DNA of 64,000 nt. It comes from Dyadobacter bucti (GTDB lineage: Bacteria > Bacteroidota > Bacteroidia > Cytophagales > Spirosomataceae). The stretch covers positions 372,001 through 436,000 of the forward strand of contig NZ_SWFP01000004.1 of the NCBI RefSeq assembly GCF_005869225.1, read 5' to 3'. Position numbers and translations under genes: made by a program. Of the stretch, positions 1 to 8,707 are shown in pieces. The notes under the pieces are model-generated. The model did not search any database, was not told where the DNA came from, and saw nothing but the letters and a program-made list of their open reading frames with translations. Position 1 is the first letter of the stretch. Each line of letters begins with the position of its first letter.

Positions 1-1020
1 AGCGACGGAGGAGTTTCGTCCCTTGGCGTGTTCCCTTCCAGTATGGCTAATCCGGATTTAAAGTGGGAAACAACCTATACAGCCAACGCTGCCATTGATT
101 TTGAGCTGTTTAAGCGACGCGTAGGCGGTACGGTCGAATTTTACAATATGGATACTAAAAATCTGCTCGTTCAGCGTTCGCTGCCGACCATGACGGGTTA
201 CAGTTCTGTCTGGACCAATCTGGGGGCAACTAACAACAAAGGTTTTGAATTGACGCTGAACACCATCAATCTTCAGAAAGGGAAATTTGAATGGAGCACC
301 AACTTTGTGTTTTCGACCAATAAGAACAAAATAGTCCATCTATATAATTCTGATACAAATGGAGATGGCAAAGAGGACGATGACCTGGGAAACAGGTGGT
401 TTATCGGTCAGCCAGTAAGTGTTGCATACGACTACGTTTTCGATGGTATTTATCAGGAAGGGGACGAAATACCGGCAAATTCAAAAGCTGGATCGGTACG
501 GCTTAAAGATCTGAATGGAGATGGGAAAATAGATCCTGCCAATGACAGAAAAATTGTGGGACAAACCGGACAGCCGCTTTACCGGTGGGGAGTAACAAAT
601 AACTTGAGATACAAAAACATTACGCTTTCTGTTTTTGTAAACGCTCTTCAAGGCTGGATTTCGGCAATTGATCTGAATCCCGGTATCCATACCCACCGGA
701 ATTATAACAGAATCGACGATGGTTGGTGGACACCTGAAAACAAATCGAACACCAGTCCTTCTGTAGTATATGTTAATCCACTGGGACATAGCTACTATCG
801 CAGCAGAAATTTTGTCAGGCTGCAGGATGTTTCCTTGGTCTACCAGTTTCCGGAAGCATTAATAAAACGCGCTAAACTGTCCGGGTTACAAGTGTTTGCG
901 AGTGGGAAAAATCTATATACCATTACCAAATGGCCGGGCTATGATCCCGAAAGCGGGGCCAGCCAAAATGGAATACCTGCTTCGCGGATCGTTACACTGG
1001 GCGTCAATTTCGGATTCTAA
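1..1020 (+). CDS. SusC/RagA-family TonB-dependent outer-membrane receptor, C-terminal part
   Basis: This is the last 339 codons of a gene that begins before the window; the frame is open from base 1 and an internal GTG at 28 is not a real start. It carries beta-barrel features typical of SusC-family porins. A 'NPDLKWE' motif near the left edge is the conserved NPxLxWE signature, followed by 'VQRSLP...TGY' and 'NKGFELTL' blocks. The protein ends in 'VTLGVNFGF', a terminal aromatic residue expected of an outer-membrane barrel. The SusD partner follows 25 bp later. The family imports oligosaccharides across the outer membrane with TonB energy; the substrate cannot be told from this piece. Confidence 0.95.
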   Translation, partial: SDGGVSSLGVFPSSMANPDLKWETTYTANAAIDFELFKRRVGGTVEFYNMDTKNLLVQRSLPTMTGYSSVWTNLGATNNKGFELTLNTINLQKGKFEWSTNFVFSTNKNKIVHLYNSDTNGDGKEDDDLGNRWFIGQPVSVAYDYVFDGIYQEGDEIPANSKAGSVRLKDLNGDGKIDPANDRKIVGQTGQPLYRWGVTNNLRYKNITLSVFVNALQGWISAIDLNPGIHTHRNYNRIDDGWWTPENKSNTSPSVVYVNPLGHSYYRSRNFVRLQDVSLVYQFPEALIKRAKLSGLQVFASGKNLYTITKWPGYDPESGASQNGIPASRIVTLGVNFGF

Positions 1021-1045
1021 TTTATCTCCTTACTCATGACCAATT

Positions 1046-2707
1046 ATGAAAACTTATAAATTCAGAAAAGGAATCTTTTGCCTGCTGACACCCATCATGT
1101 GCCTTTTGACCCAGTCATGCGGCGACGATTTTCTAAATGAAGTCCCACTCGCATCGCTGAGTTCTGAGAACGTGCTCACTTCCAGATCGGGTTTCGAAAA
1201 CTATATCAATGCACTGCATTTCGGCGCACGTGAGGAACTAACCAAGTTTGACTATCTGCCCTGGTATATGAACCTTCAGATCGGCACAGATATCGCATGC
1301 AATGGTGAGAACGCGACACCGAATTTCCGGAACTGGGAAACCTTTCTGACACCCGTTACTGCCTGCGTGGAACGCTACTGGGACTGGGCATACGCGGACA
1401 TGCTTCCCAGAGCAAATACGGTTATTGTATATGCAAACAGGCCTGAATCAGCGAAAATCTGGTCCAATGAGGCTGAAAAGAATGCCGTGATTGCCGAGGC
1501 CAGGTTTTTCAGGGCCTACACCCATAATTTTCTTGCCAATTTATATGGAGGAGTGCCGGTTGTGGACACGATTTACATAGGTCCTAAAACGGATTTTGCC
1601 AGGAATACCCGGCAGCAGGTTTATGAATCAGCTAAAAACGATCTGGAATTCGCTTCGGAATGGCTGCCCGCAACCGTGGAAAAGAGCAAGGAAGGACGGA
1701 TAGTAAAAGCGGCAGCCGATCATCTTTTGACCGAAGTATATATCAGTCTGAAAGAATATGACAAAGCCATAGCAAGTGCATCGGAAGTGATCAATTCCGG
1801 GCAGTATCAACTGATGACCGAAAGGTTTGGAGTCAACAGGGCTTTGCCGGGAGATGTATATTCGGATCTGTTTAAAACCGGTAATCAAAACAGAAGCTCC
1901 GGAAACCTGGAAACGATCTATGTGTGGCAGTTCGAAGATCAGACTCCGGGAGGTATGGGCTCGAATACCGGCGGGAACCCGAGCCTCAGAAACTGGTCAC
2001 CTTTTTATGTCAATGTGAAAGATCCGGACGGAAAAGCAGGAATGATAGTCCAGGATAGTCTGGGCCGCGGGGTCGGGATTGTCAGACCGACCACCTATTT
2101 CCTTTATAATCTTTGGAAAGACAACTGGAATAACGACATAAGAAATTCCCCTCACAACATCCGCCGGACTTATTATTACAATAATCCTTCCTCTGCCTGG
2201 TACAAAAAGGAAGTACTGAAAGAACATTATGCAAAGCTGGATACTTTTCAAATGTTGTACCCAACACTCAGAAAAATTGAGGGCAAGATCGGATACCTGG
2301 GAGGTACGAGTTTGTTTCACAAAGGATTCACCTATTCCGATTTTATCGTTTATCGTCTGGCCGAAACCTATTTGCTGCGGGCTGAAGCGTATATGCTTAA
2401 AGGTGAACTGGCAAAAGCAGCGGAGGATATCAATATGATCCGTAAACGTGCAAATGCCAAACCGGTTTCACCAGATGAAGTTACGCTCGATTACATTCTC
2501 GATGAACGTGCCAGGGAGCTGATTGCCGAAGAGCCCCGGCACAGGACCCTGGTCAGGACTGGTAAGCTGGTGGAGCGTGTCCGCAAATATAACATGCGCG
2601 ACGATGCACGGTCGACAATTCAGGATAAACACGCGTTCTGGCCCATTCCCCAGAAAGCAATTGACGCAAATTTCAGCAATAAACTTGATCAGAACCCGGG
2701 ATATTAA
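1046..2707 (+). CDS. SusD/RagB-family glycan-binding lipoprotein
   Basis: A 553-residue surface lipoprotein that would cap the SusC barrel and bind its glycan. The N-terminus has a hydrophobic signal and a lipobox ending LTQSC at about residue 26, followed by the usual 'DDFLN..P' start of mature SusD proteins. The TPR-like 'AEARFFRAY' helix near residue 150 and the C-terminal 'YRLAETYLLRAEAY...A..DIN.IR.RA' and 'ILDERARELIAEEPRH' blocks are family signatures. It ends 'NKLDQNPGY', the typical SusD tail. It lies 25 bp after the SusC end and 42 bp before the glycosidase, consistent with one transcript. Confidence 0.96.
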   Translation: MKTYKFRKGIFCLLTPIMCLLTQSCGDDFLNEVPLASLSSENVLTSRSGFENYINALHFGAREELTKFDYLPWYMNLQIGTDIACNGENATPNFRNWETFLTPVTACVERYWDWAYADMLPRANTVIVYANRPESAKIWSNEAEKNAVIAEARFFRAYTHNFLANLYGGVPVVDTIYIGPKTDFARNTRQQVYESAKNDLEFASEWLPATVEKSKEGRIVKAAADHLLTEVYISLKEYDKAIASASEVINSGQYQLMTERFGVNRALPGDVYSDLFKTGNQNRSSGNLETIYVWQFEDQTPGGMGSNTGGNPSLRNWSPFYVNVKDPDGKAGMIVQDSLGRGVGIVRPTTYFLYNLWKDNWNNDIRNSPHNIRRTYYYNNPSSAWYKKEVLKEHYAKLDTFQMLYPTLRKIEGKIGYLGGTSLFHKGFTYSDFIVYRLAETYLLRAEAYMLKGELAKAAEDINMIRKRANAKPVSPDEVTLDYILDERARELIAEEPRHRTLVRTGKLVERVRKYNMRDDARSTIQDKHAFWPIPQKAIDANFSNKLDQNPGY

Positions 2708-2749
2708 CTACCTGAATCAGTTGCAGCATAATAAAATAAACTCTTGATC

Positions 2750-4456
2750 ATGAATAACATATCAAAAAAATATAGTTTGCATACCCTTCTTTCTATGTTG
2801 GTCGTTTGTCTGTTTTTTAATACAAACGGCATAGCCCAAAGTACCCCCGGGCAGCAAAGCGGAAAAGGAGAGGTACTTTACAATGGTATTGAACTTCCCG
2901 ACCAATGGCCTCCCAAAACCGAAGACCCGAAATCTGCGGAACCTATGCGTGTACCATACCTGGAAACGCCGCCGAAGGTGATACCCATCAATACTGGCCG
3001 CCAGCTTTTTGTCGATAACTTTCTGATTGAAAGCTCTGATCTTAAACAAGTCTTTCATACGGCAAAAAAGTTTGAGCATAATCCTGTTTTTTCTGCTCAG
3101 ACAAAAAGCGAGCTCAGCCATGTCGACATCGGGGAAAAGGGACAAAAAGCTGTTACGTATCTCGGGCACGGAGGTGTTTTCTTTGATCCGGGCGAACAGC
3201 ATTTTAAAATGTTTTACACGGCCGGTTGGAGAGGTGGCCTGGCTATGGCGACCAGCAAAAATCTTGTAAACTGGACGCGCCCGGATCTGGGTATTGTAAA
3301 TGAAAATATCCTGTTGCCTTCCGGCTGGGCGGATGCTGGCGGTGACAATTCATTTTGGCTGGATGTGAACCCTGAAAATGCTTCTGAAAAATATAAATAT
3401 TTGACAGACAGGGGTACTCACAATAAAGACCGCCGAAATCATACGGTCCAGACTTCAAAGGACGGCAAGGCCTGGACTCCGGAAGTCTCTACAGGAAAAG
3501 CAGATGACTACTGTTCATTCTTTTACAATCCGTTTCGTGATAAATGGGTTTACAGTATCAAAAGACAGGGGATAGGCAGGGCAAGATATTATTCTGAAAA
3601 CAAGGATTTTATAAAAGGTGCCGATTGGAGTAATGCGGTTTTTTGGGCAAATGCCGACAAACTTGACGAAGCCGATCCACTGATAAAAGATCAGCCTCAG
3701 CTTTACAGCCTCAATGCAGTAGCCTATGAAAGTATTATGCTGGGCGAATTTTACATTCTGCTCGGGCCTGATAACCGTATCTGTTACGAAGGGAAATTTC
3801 CAAAAATTACCGAACTGAAACTCGGTTTCAGCCGCGACGGTTTTCACTGGGACCGCCCCGATCGCCGGGCATTTATCAAACCCACACAGAAAGATGGCGA
3901 TTGGGACAGGGGCTATTTACATGGCACCACCGGTGTTTGTCTTGTTATGGGCGATGAACTTTGGTTCCCATATTGCGGGTACTCGGGTATCGCTCCCGAT
4001 GGGTCGAGGGGGATGTACTCAGGCGCTGCCATCGGTATGGCAAAATTGCGGCGGGACGGATTCGCCTCCATGGAATCAGAAGGTAAAAAAGGAACATTAA
4101 CTACCAGGCCAGTCACTTTCGACGGGAAACATTTCTTTGTAAATGTGGATTGCACGGAAGGTGAATTAAAGGTTGAGATTTTGGATGGAAATAATAAGAT
4201 AATCGCCCCATATTCTCTTAAAAACAGCATTTCAGTTAAAACAAACAAGACGTTACATCAGATTAAATGGAAAGGCTCCCCGGATCTTTCCGCCATTAAA
4301 GGCAAGCCTGTCAAATTTAGATTTCATTTGACAAATGGAAAGCTCTATTCCTTTTGGGTTAGCCCGGACGAAAGTGGGGCAAGCTATGGCTACCTGGCAG
4401 CTGGCGGGCCAGGATACGATGGCGTGATCGATACAAAAGGGAAAAACGCTTACTGA
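2750..4456 (+). CDS. secreted beta-propeller glycoside hydrolase-like protein
   Basis: A 568-residue exported protein. The ATG at 2750 gives a signal peptide (basic start, hydrophobic stretch to about residue 30, 'GIAQ' cleavage region); a TTG two codons upstream is less likely. The body has repeated 'FYNPFRDKWVYSIKR', 'FYTAGWRGGLAMATSKNLVNW' and 'GFSRDGFHWDRP' blades, the pattern of five-bladed beta-propeller glycosidases related to GH32/GH43/GH117 and similar families. The last 130 residues look like a beta-sandwich. I cannot assign a CAZy family or sugar. Its position after SusC/SusD suggests it cleaves the imported glycan at the surface or in the periplasm. Confidence 0.8.
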   Translation: MNNISKKYSLHTLLSMLVVCLFFNTNGIAQSTPGQQSGKGEVLYNGIELPDQWPPKTEDPKSAEPMRVPYLETPPKVIPINTGRQLFVDNFLIESSDLKQVFHTAKKFEHNPVFSAQTKSELSHVDIGEKGQKAVTYLGHGGVFFDPGEQHFKMFYTAGWRGGLAMATSKNLVNWTRPDLGIVNENILLPSGWADAGGDNSFWLDVNPENASEKYKYLTDRGTHNKDRRNHTVQTSKDGKAWTPEVSTGKADDYCSFFYNPFRDKWVYSIKRQGIGRARYYSENKDFIKGADWSNAVFWANADKLDEADPLIKDQPQLYSLNAVAYESIMLGEFYILLGPDNRICYEGKFPKITELKLGFSRDGFHWDRPDRRAFIKPTQKDGDWDRGYLHGTTGVCLVMGDELWFPYCGYSGIAPDGSRGMYSGAAIGMAKLRRDGFASMESEGKKGTLTTRPVTFDGKHFFVNVDCTEGELKVEILDGNNKIIAPYSLKNSISVKTNKTLHQIKWKGSPDLSAIKGKPVKFRFHLTNGKLYSFWVSPDESGASYGYLAAGGPGYDGVIDTKGKNAY

Positions 4457-4481
4457 TTTCAGGTTAAATATTTGATCGATA

Positions 4482-5555
4482 ATGACCATTTACAAATTAT
4501 CAGCAGGACTTTCCTGCCTGTGTTTCGCGATAGCCATGTTTATGCTTTCCACAGGCAACGCTTCCCAGGCTGGTCCGGCGATTACCGCATTCTTCCTTTT
4601 GGTGGCTGTTGCCTTTCGGGGATATGAATCTCTGAAAGGGTTTAGCTACACCATGTTCATTCTTGGCGCAGTGACGGCCGCCCTGTTTTACCCTCATTAT
4701 TTTATAGAATACAATGGTTTCAGGTTCACAGGGCTGATCACACCGCTGATCCAGCTGATCATGTTCGGTATGGGTACTTCCATGAGTTTTGAAGATTTTT
4801 CGGGTGTGATCAAAATGCCGAAGGGTGTCTTTATAGGTGTTACCAGTCACTTTCTGATCATGCCGCTGCTGGGTTTCGTACTGGCCAGTATCAGTGGTCT
4901 CGAACCCGAAATTGCGGCGGGTATTATCCTGATCGGCTGCTCGCCCAACGGGATGGCGTCCAATGTGATATCTTATCTGGCTAAGGCCAATCTGGCGCTT
5001 TCTATCACTATTACAGCCATTTCCACTTCCATGGCTCCATTTGTCACGCCTCTTCTGATGAAGTTGCTTGCCGGTGCTTTTGTAGAAATTAACGCATGGA
5101 ATATGATGTGGGATATTGCCAAAATGGTCATTCTGCCGATCGGGGCCGGGCTGCTTTTCAACAAGCTGTTCAGCGGAAAAGTGAAATGGCTGGATGAAGC
5201 GATGCCGCTGGTTTCTATGTTCGGGATTGCGTTTTCCATTGTGGTGATCACGGCGGCGGGTAGAGACAGCCTGGTCAGGATCGGCCCGTTGCTGCTTTTA
5301 CTGGTTTTGATCCACAATCTGTGCGGTTATCTGCTGGGTTACTGGTCGGCCAGGTTGTTCAGAATGAATGAGCGCGATTGCCGCACGATCGCGATCGAAG
5401 TAGGTATGCAAAACGGAGGCCTTGCTTCCGGCATTGCCAAAGAAATGGGCAAAATAGCCACAATCGGACTTGCTCCTGCAATTTTTGGCCCCTTAATGAA
5501 TGTAACCGGTTCCCTGCTGGCTTCGTGGTGGCATCGAAAAACTCCTGAAAACTGA
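4482..5555 (+). CDS. bile acid:sodium symporter (BASS) family transporter
   Basis: A 357-residue inner-membrane protein with about ten hydrophobic segments. The 'GCSPNGMASN' motif followed by 'YLAKANLALS' around residues 147-170 is the sodium-site signature of the BASS family. It also has 'GMGTSMSFEDF' near residue 102, matching the family's GMGL block. BASS proteins import organic acids such as bile acids, pyruvate or pantoate with sodium. The gene lies inside a PUL, 26 bp after the glycosidase and 1 bp before a kinase gene. It is therefore likely to carry the small product released in the periplasm, perhaps an acid, into the cytoplasm; the substrate is not known. Confidence 0.9.
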   Translation: MTIYKLSAGLSCLCFAIAMFMLSTGNASQAGPAITAFFLLVAVAFRGYESLKGFSYTMFILGAVTAALFYPHYFIEYNGFRFTGLITPLIQLIMFGMGTSMSFEDFSGVIKMPKGVFIGVTSHFLIMPLLGFVLASISGLEPEIAAGIILIGCSPNGMASNVISYLAKANLALSITITAISTSMAPFVTPLLMKLLAGAFVEINAWNMMWDIAKMVILPIGAGLLFNKLFSGKVKWLDEAMPLVSMFGIAFSIVVITAAGRDSLVRIGPLLLLLVLIHNLCGYLLGYWSARLFRMNERDCRTIAIEVGMQNGGLASGIAKEMGKIATIGLAPAIFGPLMNVTGSLLASWWHRKTPEN

Positions 5556-5556
5556 T

Positions 5557-6654
5557 ATGTCAAACAGAAAAGCAATACACTACTGGAAGTGCGACCGTCC
5601 GTCCGCATTTTATACGCTTACCAATGACCGGCTCACCACCAGTGACTCATTTTTAATAGAAAAATCTTTGATGCAACAGCTTGAAAAGTGGTTCGGCAAC
5701 AAACCTTTTTCGCTTCGGAAAGCGGGTGGGCAGGGCAATCATATCACATATCTGGCCGAGTATGGCACCGAAACGTATTTTCTCAGACTGGAAAATGGCC
5801 CGGAAGGAGATGATTATATGGAAATCGAGGCCAGGGTGCTGGATCTGGTACGGGAAACTGGGGTTCCGACCCCCAAGGTTTATGCAGTGGACGCAACCCG
5901 GTCGGAGGTAACGTTTTCGTACCAGATGCTGGAATTCTGCAATTATCCTGATCTGAATAAACTGCATAAGGAAAGAAACCTGGATCTGGTTAACCTTGCG
6001 GGGCACATCGGCGGGAATATAGCAAAATGGCAATCCATTACACCCGCTGGTTTCGGTCCTTTCGATCCCGGATTACTGAGGGATGGTGGCCAGTTAAGGG
6101 GCTTGCATAAAACTTACCCTGATTATTACTTCCTGAACTGGAACAAACATCTCAATTTCCTTGTGGAAGGCGGACTACTGAACGAAACCGAGGCGGAGGA
6201 CATGGAGATCCTGGTGGGACGACATAAAAAATACCTTGAACTGGATCACGGCTGTCTTGTTCATAAAGACCTGGCGCTATGGAACATTCTTGGAAACGCA
6301 GAAGGCATTAAAGCATTTATCGATTGGGATGATACCATTTGTGGTGACCCCACAGACGACCTTTCCCTGCTGGCCTGTTTTCATTCCGGCGAAGTGGTAG
6401 AAGCAGCTATTCGTGGTTATCAAAAAATAAGGGTATTACCAGCGCATTTTCTGACCAGGTTCTGGCTGCATTTACTGAGGAACATTGTGGTAAAAGCTGT
6501 AATCCGTGTCGGTGGGGGCTATTTCGACCGGAAGTCGGATTTTTTTCTGCTCGGGTCCGGTGCCACTGGAACTTCACTGAGGGACTTTACCAAACAAAGA
6601 ATTCAAACTGCCTGCGAAGGACTTCAGAGCCTCAAACAAATCAAAGATCTATGA
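5557..6654 (+). CDS. aminoglycoside-phosphotransferase-fold (APH/choline kinase) small-molecule kinase
   Basis: A 365-residue cytoplasmic protein of the APH fold. The catalytic loop is 'VHKDLALWN' near residues 235-243 (Brenner motif HxDxxxxN with Lys in place of the usual Gly), and the metal-binding 'IDWDD' lies about residue 255. The start is the ATG one base after the preceding stop; a second Met about 38 codons in is also possible, because homology-like sequence ('LEKWFG...SLRKAGGQGNH') begins there. Family members phosphorylate aminoglycosides, choline, homoserine or methylthioribose. Here the neighbours are a transporter and an aldolase, so I infer a catabolic kinase acting before aldol cleavage rather than antibiotic resistance. 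Confidence 0.85.
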   Translation: MSNRKAIHYWKCDRPSAFYTLTNDRLTTSDSFLIEKSLMQQLEKWFGNKPFSLRKAGGQGNHITYLAEYGTETYFLRLENGPEGDDYMEIEARVLDLVRETGVPTPKVYAVDATRSEVTFSYQMLEFCNYPDLNKLHKERNLDLVNLAGHIGGNIAKWQSITPAGFGPFDPGLLRDGGQLRGLHKTYPDYYFLNWNKHLNFLVEGGLLNETEAEDMEILVGRHKKYLELDHGCLVHKDLALWNILGNAEGIKAFIDWDDTICGDPTDDLSLLACFHSGEVVEAAIRGYQKIRVLPAHFLTRFWLHLLRNIVVKAVIRVGGGYFDRKSDFFLLGSGATGTSLRDFTKQRIQTACEGLQSLKQIKDL

Positions 6655-7397
6655 AAGCAGATACTGGTTCCCGGCGGTTGGGCATAGGAACGTGGTTATC
6701 GGTCGGCTCTCCTGTTATTGCCGAGATTGCATCGGAATGTGGTTTCGACTGGTTACTGTTTGACCTGGAACACGGCTGCATCAGTGAATCGGGTGTACTC
6801 GCCTGCCTGCAGGCAGCAAAACGTGAGGATATCAGGCTGATCGTCCGGGTCGGTTCTCTGGACGAAGCCCTGATCGCCCGCGTCCTCGACTGGGGCGCTT
6901 CCGGCATCATGCTGCCGCACGTCTCTACGCCGGAGCAGGCTGCTGACTGCGTCAGGGCAATGCGTTATCCGCCCCATGGTTCACGCGGGTTCTCGAGTTC
7001 AGCGCGGGCGTTCAAATACGGACTGGATGCACCGAAAGATATGTCGGGCTGGGTACCGCCTTTGTTTCTGGCGCAGATCGAGAATTACGAAGGTGTGCGG
7101 AATTCGGCGAACATCGCCGCTGTCGAAGGTGTCGATATGCTCTTTGTGGGTCCGGCTGATCTTAAACTCGATCTTTCCTTTCGTTCCGGAGAGCAGGCAT
7201 TGTCTTTTGAAGAGGCGCTGGCCACAGTTAATCAGTCCGCACAGCTGCATCAGAAACAATCGGGCATTCTTGTGAGAAACCCTCACGATATTCCGGAGTT
7301 GCAGCAGGCGGGATTTACGTGCCTGGCATTGGGATCGGATATTTCTTATCTCAGAGAAGGCTTTACAGGCAGCCTGAAAAACATCGGAACAAGCTGA
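6651..7397 (+). CDS. HpcH/HpaI-family class II pyruvate aldolase
   Basis: A 248-residue enzyme with the HpcH/HpaI TIM-barrel signatures: 'DLEHGC' (catalytic/metal region) near residue 40, 'RYPPHGSRG' near residue 105, and 'QIENYEGVRN...AAVEGVD.LFVGPADL' at about 139-170. These aldolases cleave 2-keto-3-deoxy or 4-hydroxy-2-oxo acids to pyruvate or another 2-oxo acid and an aldehyde, using a divalent metal. The start codon overlaps the kinase stop (ATGA), so translation is probably coupled. As last gene of the run it is a plausible final catabolic step; the exact substrate is unknown. Confidence 0.92.
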   Translation: MKADTGSRRLGIGTWLSVGSPVIAEIASECGFDWLLFDLEHGCISESGVLACLQAAKREDIRLIVRVGSLDEALIARVLDWGASGIMLPHVSTPEQAADCVRAMRYPPHGSRGFSSSARAFKYGLDAPKDMSGWVPPLFLAQIENYEGVRNSANIAAVEGVDMLFVGPADLKLDLSFRSGEQALSFEEALATVNQSAQLHQKQSGILVRNPHDIPELQQAGFTCLALGSDISYLREGFTGSLKNIGTS

Positions 7398-7447
7398 AAG
7401 TAAACGAACTCTTCGGGAAGAAATCCGGCCGGCATCCATAACTCCGG

Positions 7448-7900
7448 TTACAATGGCTGCCAGAGAATTTTGTGCAGGATCAGTTTGATAACCAGTGTGG
7501 AGTCAGGGTGGACGTTTGGCGGATAATCTTTCCTCTTTACCAAATAGGGGGGAGCGATTATCTCTTTCACCTCCCCGACTTTCATCCCCACCAGAGCTTC
7601 ATCCACAGCCAGCGTCGCCTGGTTTCCGCCAATAAGCACCTTGACTGGCGTTGTCGTACCCTCGTTAGAGTACAGAATCGTCCCGTTCCTGTAACGGGTA
7701 GTCTCAAACAACAAAATTTCCTGTCCGGTTTTGGCTTTGACCCCGGTTCCTTTCATGATCCTTTTGTACTGAAGGCCAGATGGCGTGCTCATAATCCTGC
7801 CCTTCCAGCAACCGGCAAGCCATGGTACCAAACACATCAGTAGAAAAGCGGTGAGGGGCTTGTTGCATAGGAATGTGTATCGGGTAGGGGGGAACAGCAT
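7448..7900 (-). CDS. FKBP-type peptidyl-prolyl isomerase-like lipoprotein
   Basis: The ATG at 7900 gives a 150-residue protein with a good signal sequence and lipobox 'WLAGC' (Cys about residue 31). A longer frame reaches 7963 but adds residues unlike a signal peptide and covers a promoter-like box. The mature part has the FKBP pattern: 'TPSGLQYKRIMKGTG', 'GTILYSN', 'ALVGMKVGEVKEIIAPPYL' and 'STLVIKLILHKI'. The family catalyses proline isomerisation and helps envelope protein folding. Some of the usual aromatic active-site residues seem altered (for example 'PPYLVKRKDYP'), so activity is uncertain. It is convergent with the aldolase gene. Confidence 0.85.
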   Translation of the reverse strand: MLFPPTRYTFLCNKPLTAFLLMCLVPWLAGCWKGRIMSTPSGLQYKRIMKGTGVKAKTGQEILLFETTRYRNGTILYSNEGTTTPVKVLIGGNQATLAVDEALVGMKVGEVKEIIAPPYLVKRKDYPPNVHPDSTLVIKLILHKILWQPL

Positions 7901-7924
7901 TTTAACTCCTGTTTTAGTGGATTT

Positions 7925-7932
7925 CAAATCTA
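7925..7932 (-). promoter_or_regulatory. candidate -7 element for the FKBP lipoprotein gene
   Basis: On the minus strand the bases read TAGATTTG, a full match to the Bacteroidota -7 consensus TAnnTTTG, about 25 bases before the ATG at 7900. No clear TTG -33 element is at the right spacing, so the call rests on one box. Confidence 0.4.
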
Positions 7933-8106
7933 CCAGCTTGAATTGATAGCGGCGATTACACATTGTAAAAGATTGTTAACAGACTGTAAAAGTTGGTTTT
8001 TTCACTGGTACGGTCTGTAAAAAGTGTTGGTTGAAAAATTGAGGAAAGGGGAAAATGGGTGAAAAATAAAAGACTAAAAACTCTTTTATTTCAAGGCTTT
8101 TGAAAA

Positions 8107-8114
8107 TACATTTG
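8107..8114 (+). promoter_or_regulatory. candidate -7 element for the Rrf2 regulator gene
   Basis: TACATTTG matches TAnnTTTG and lies 18 bases before the Rrf2 start codon. The upstream -33 region is AT-rich without a clear TTG. Rrf2 regulators often repress their own gene, so this is a likely place for autoregulation. Confidence 0.45.
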
Positions 8115-8132
8115 TAAATAAACCAGGGGAAG

Positions 8133-8570
8133 ATGTTTTTTTCGAAAACGTGTGAATACGCAATAAGGGCTGTGATTTTTATAGCCCAGAAATCCGAGGG
8201 AGGGAAAAAGGTCGGTATCAGAGAAGTAGCAGCAGGAATAGATTCGCCGGAGCACTTTATTGCCAAAATTCTTCAGGACTTGAGCAAGCGTCAATTGATA
8301 CAATCCAGTAAGGGTCCCAATGGTGGTTTTTACATCGGTGATGCGTCGCGGAGGCACACGTTAGCGGATATTGTTAGTGCGGTGGACGGTGATAAAGTGT
8401 TTAAAGGTTGTGGATTAGGACTCAAAATCTGCTCGGAAACAAAACCTTGTCCGTTGCATAACCAGTTCAAGGAGATCAGAAAAAAGATGCAGGTTGCACT
8501 GCAGTCAGCGACGATCGGGGAGTTCAATGAGAGTCTTAATTTAGGATTGAGCTACATCAAAGAGAGGTGA
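8133..8570 (+). CDS. Rrf2-family transcriptional regulator with three-cysteine Fe-S motif
   Basis: A 145-residue winged-helix protein. The N-terminal 'FSKTCEYAIRAVIFIAQ' and the recognition region 'GPNGGFYIG' are Rrf2 signatures. Three cysteines at residues 93, 100 and 106 (C-x6-C-x5-C) match the position and near spacing of the cluster ligands in IscR and NsrR, so it probably binds an Fe-S cluster and senses iron-sulfur status, nitric oxide or redox stress. The next gene rightward is a cytochrome c peroxidase, a sensible target. Whether it is an NsrR or an IscR type cannot be decided from sequence alone. Confidence 0.93.
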   Translation: MFFSKTCEYAIRAVIFIAQKSEGGKKVGIREVAAGIDSPEHFIAKILQDLSKRQLIQSSKGPNGGFYIGDASRRHTLADIVSAVDGDKVFKGCGLGLKICSETKPCPLHNQFKEIRKKMQVALQSATIGEFNESLNLGLSYIKER

Positions 8571-8707
8571 AATTTTAGATTTGATTAAAGTTCACAAAAA
8601 GGTATCGCTTCTGTTTGCTGCAAAAGATAAAGAACATAACAATGCATTGGTTCTGAAGTGTTATCTGGATAAATTGGTTTGAGTGATAAAAGTGGTATGG
8701 TGTGAGA

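Noticed and set aside
5557..6654. Reading the APH-fold kinase as an antibiotic resistance gene
   Set aside because: It sits between a transporter and an aldolase in a PUL with overlapping stops and starts; context favours metabolism.
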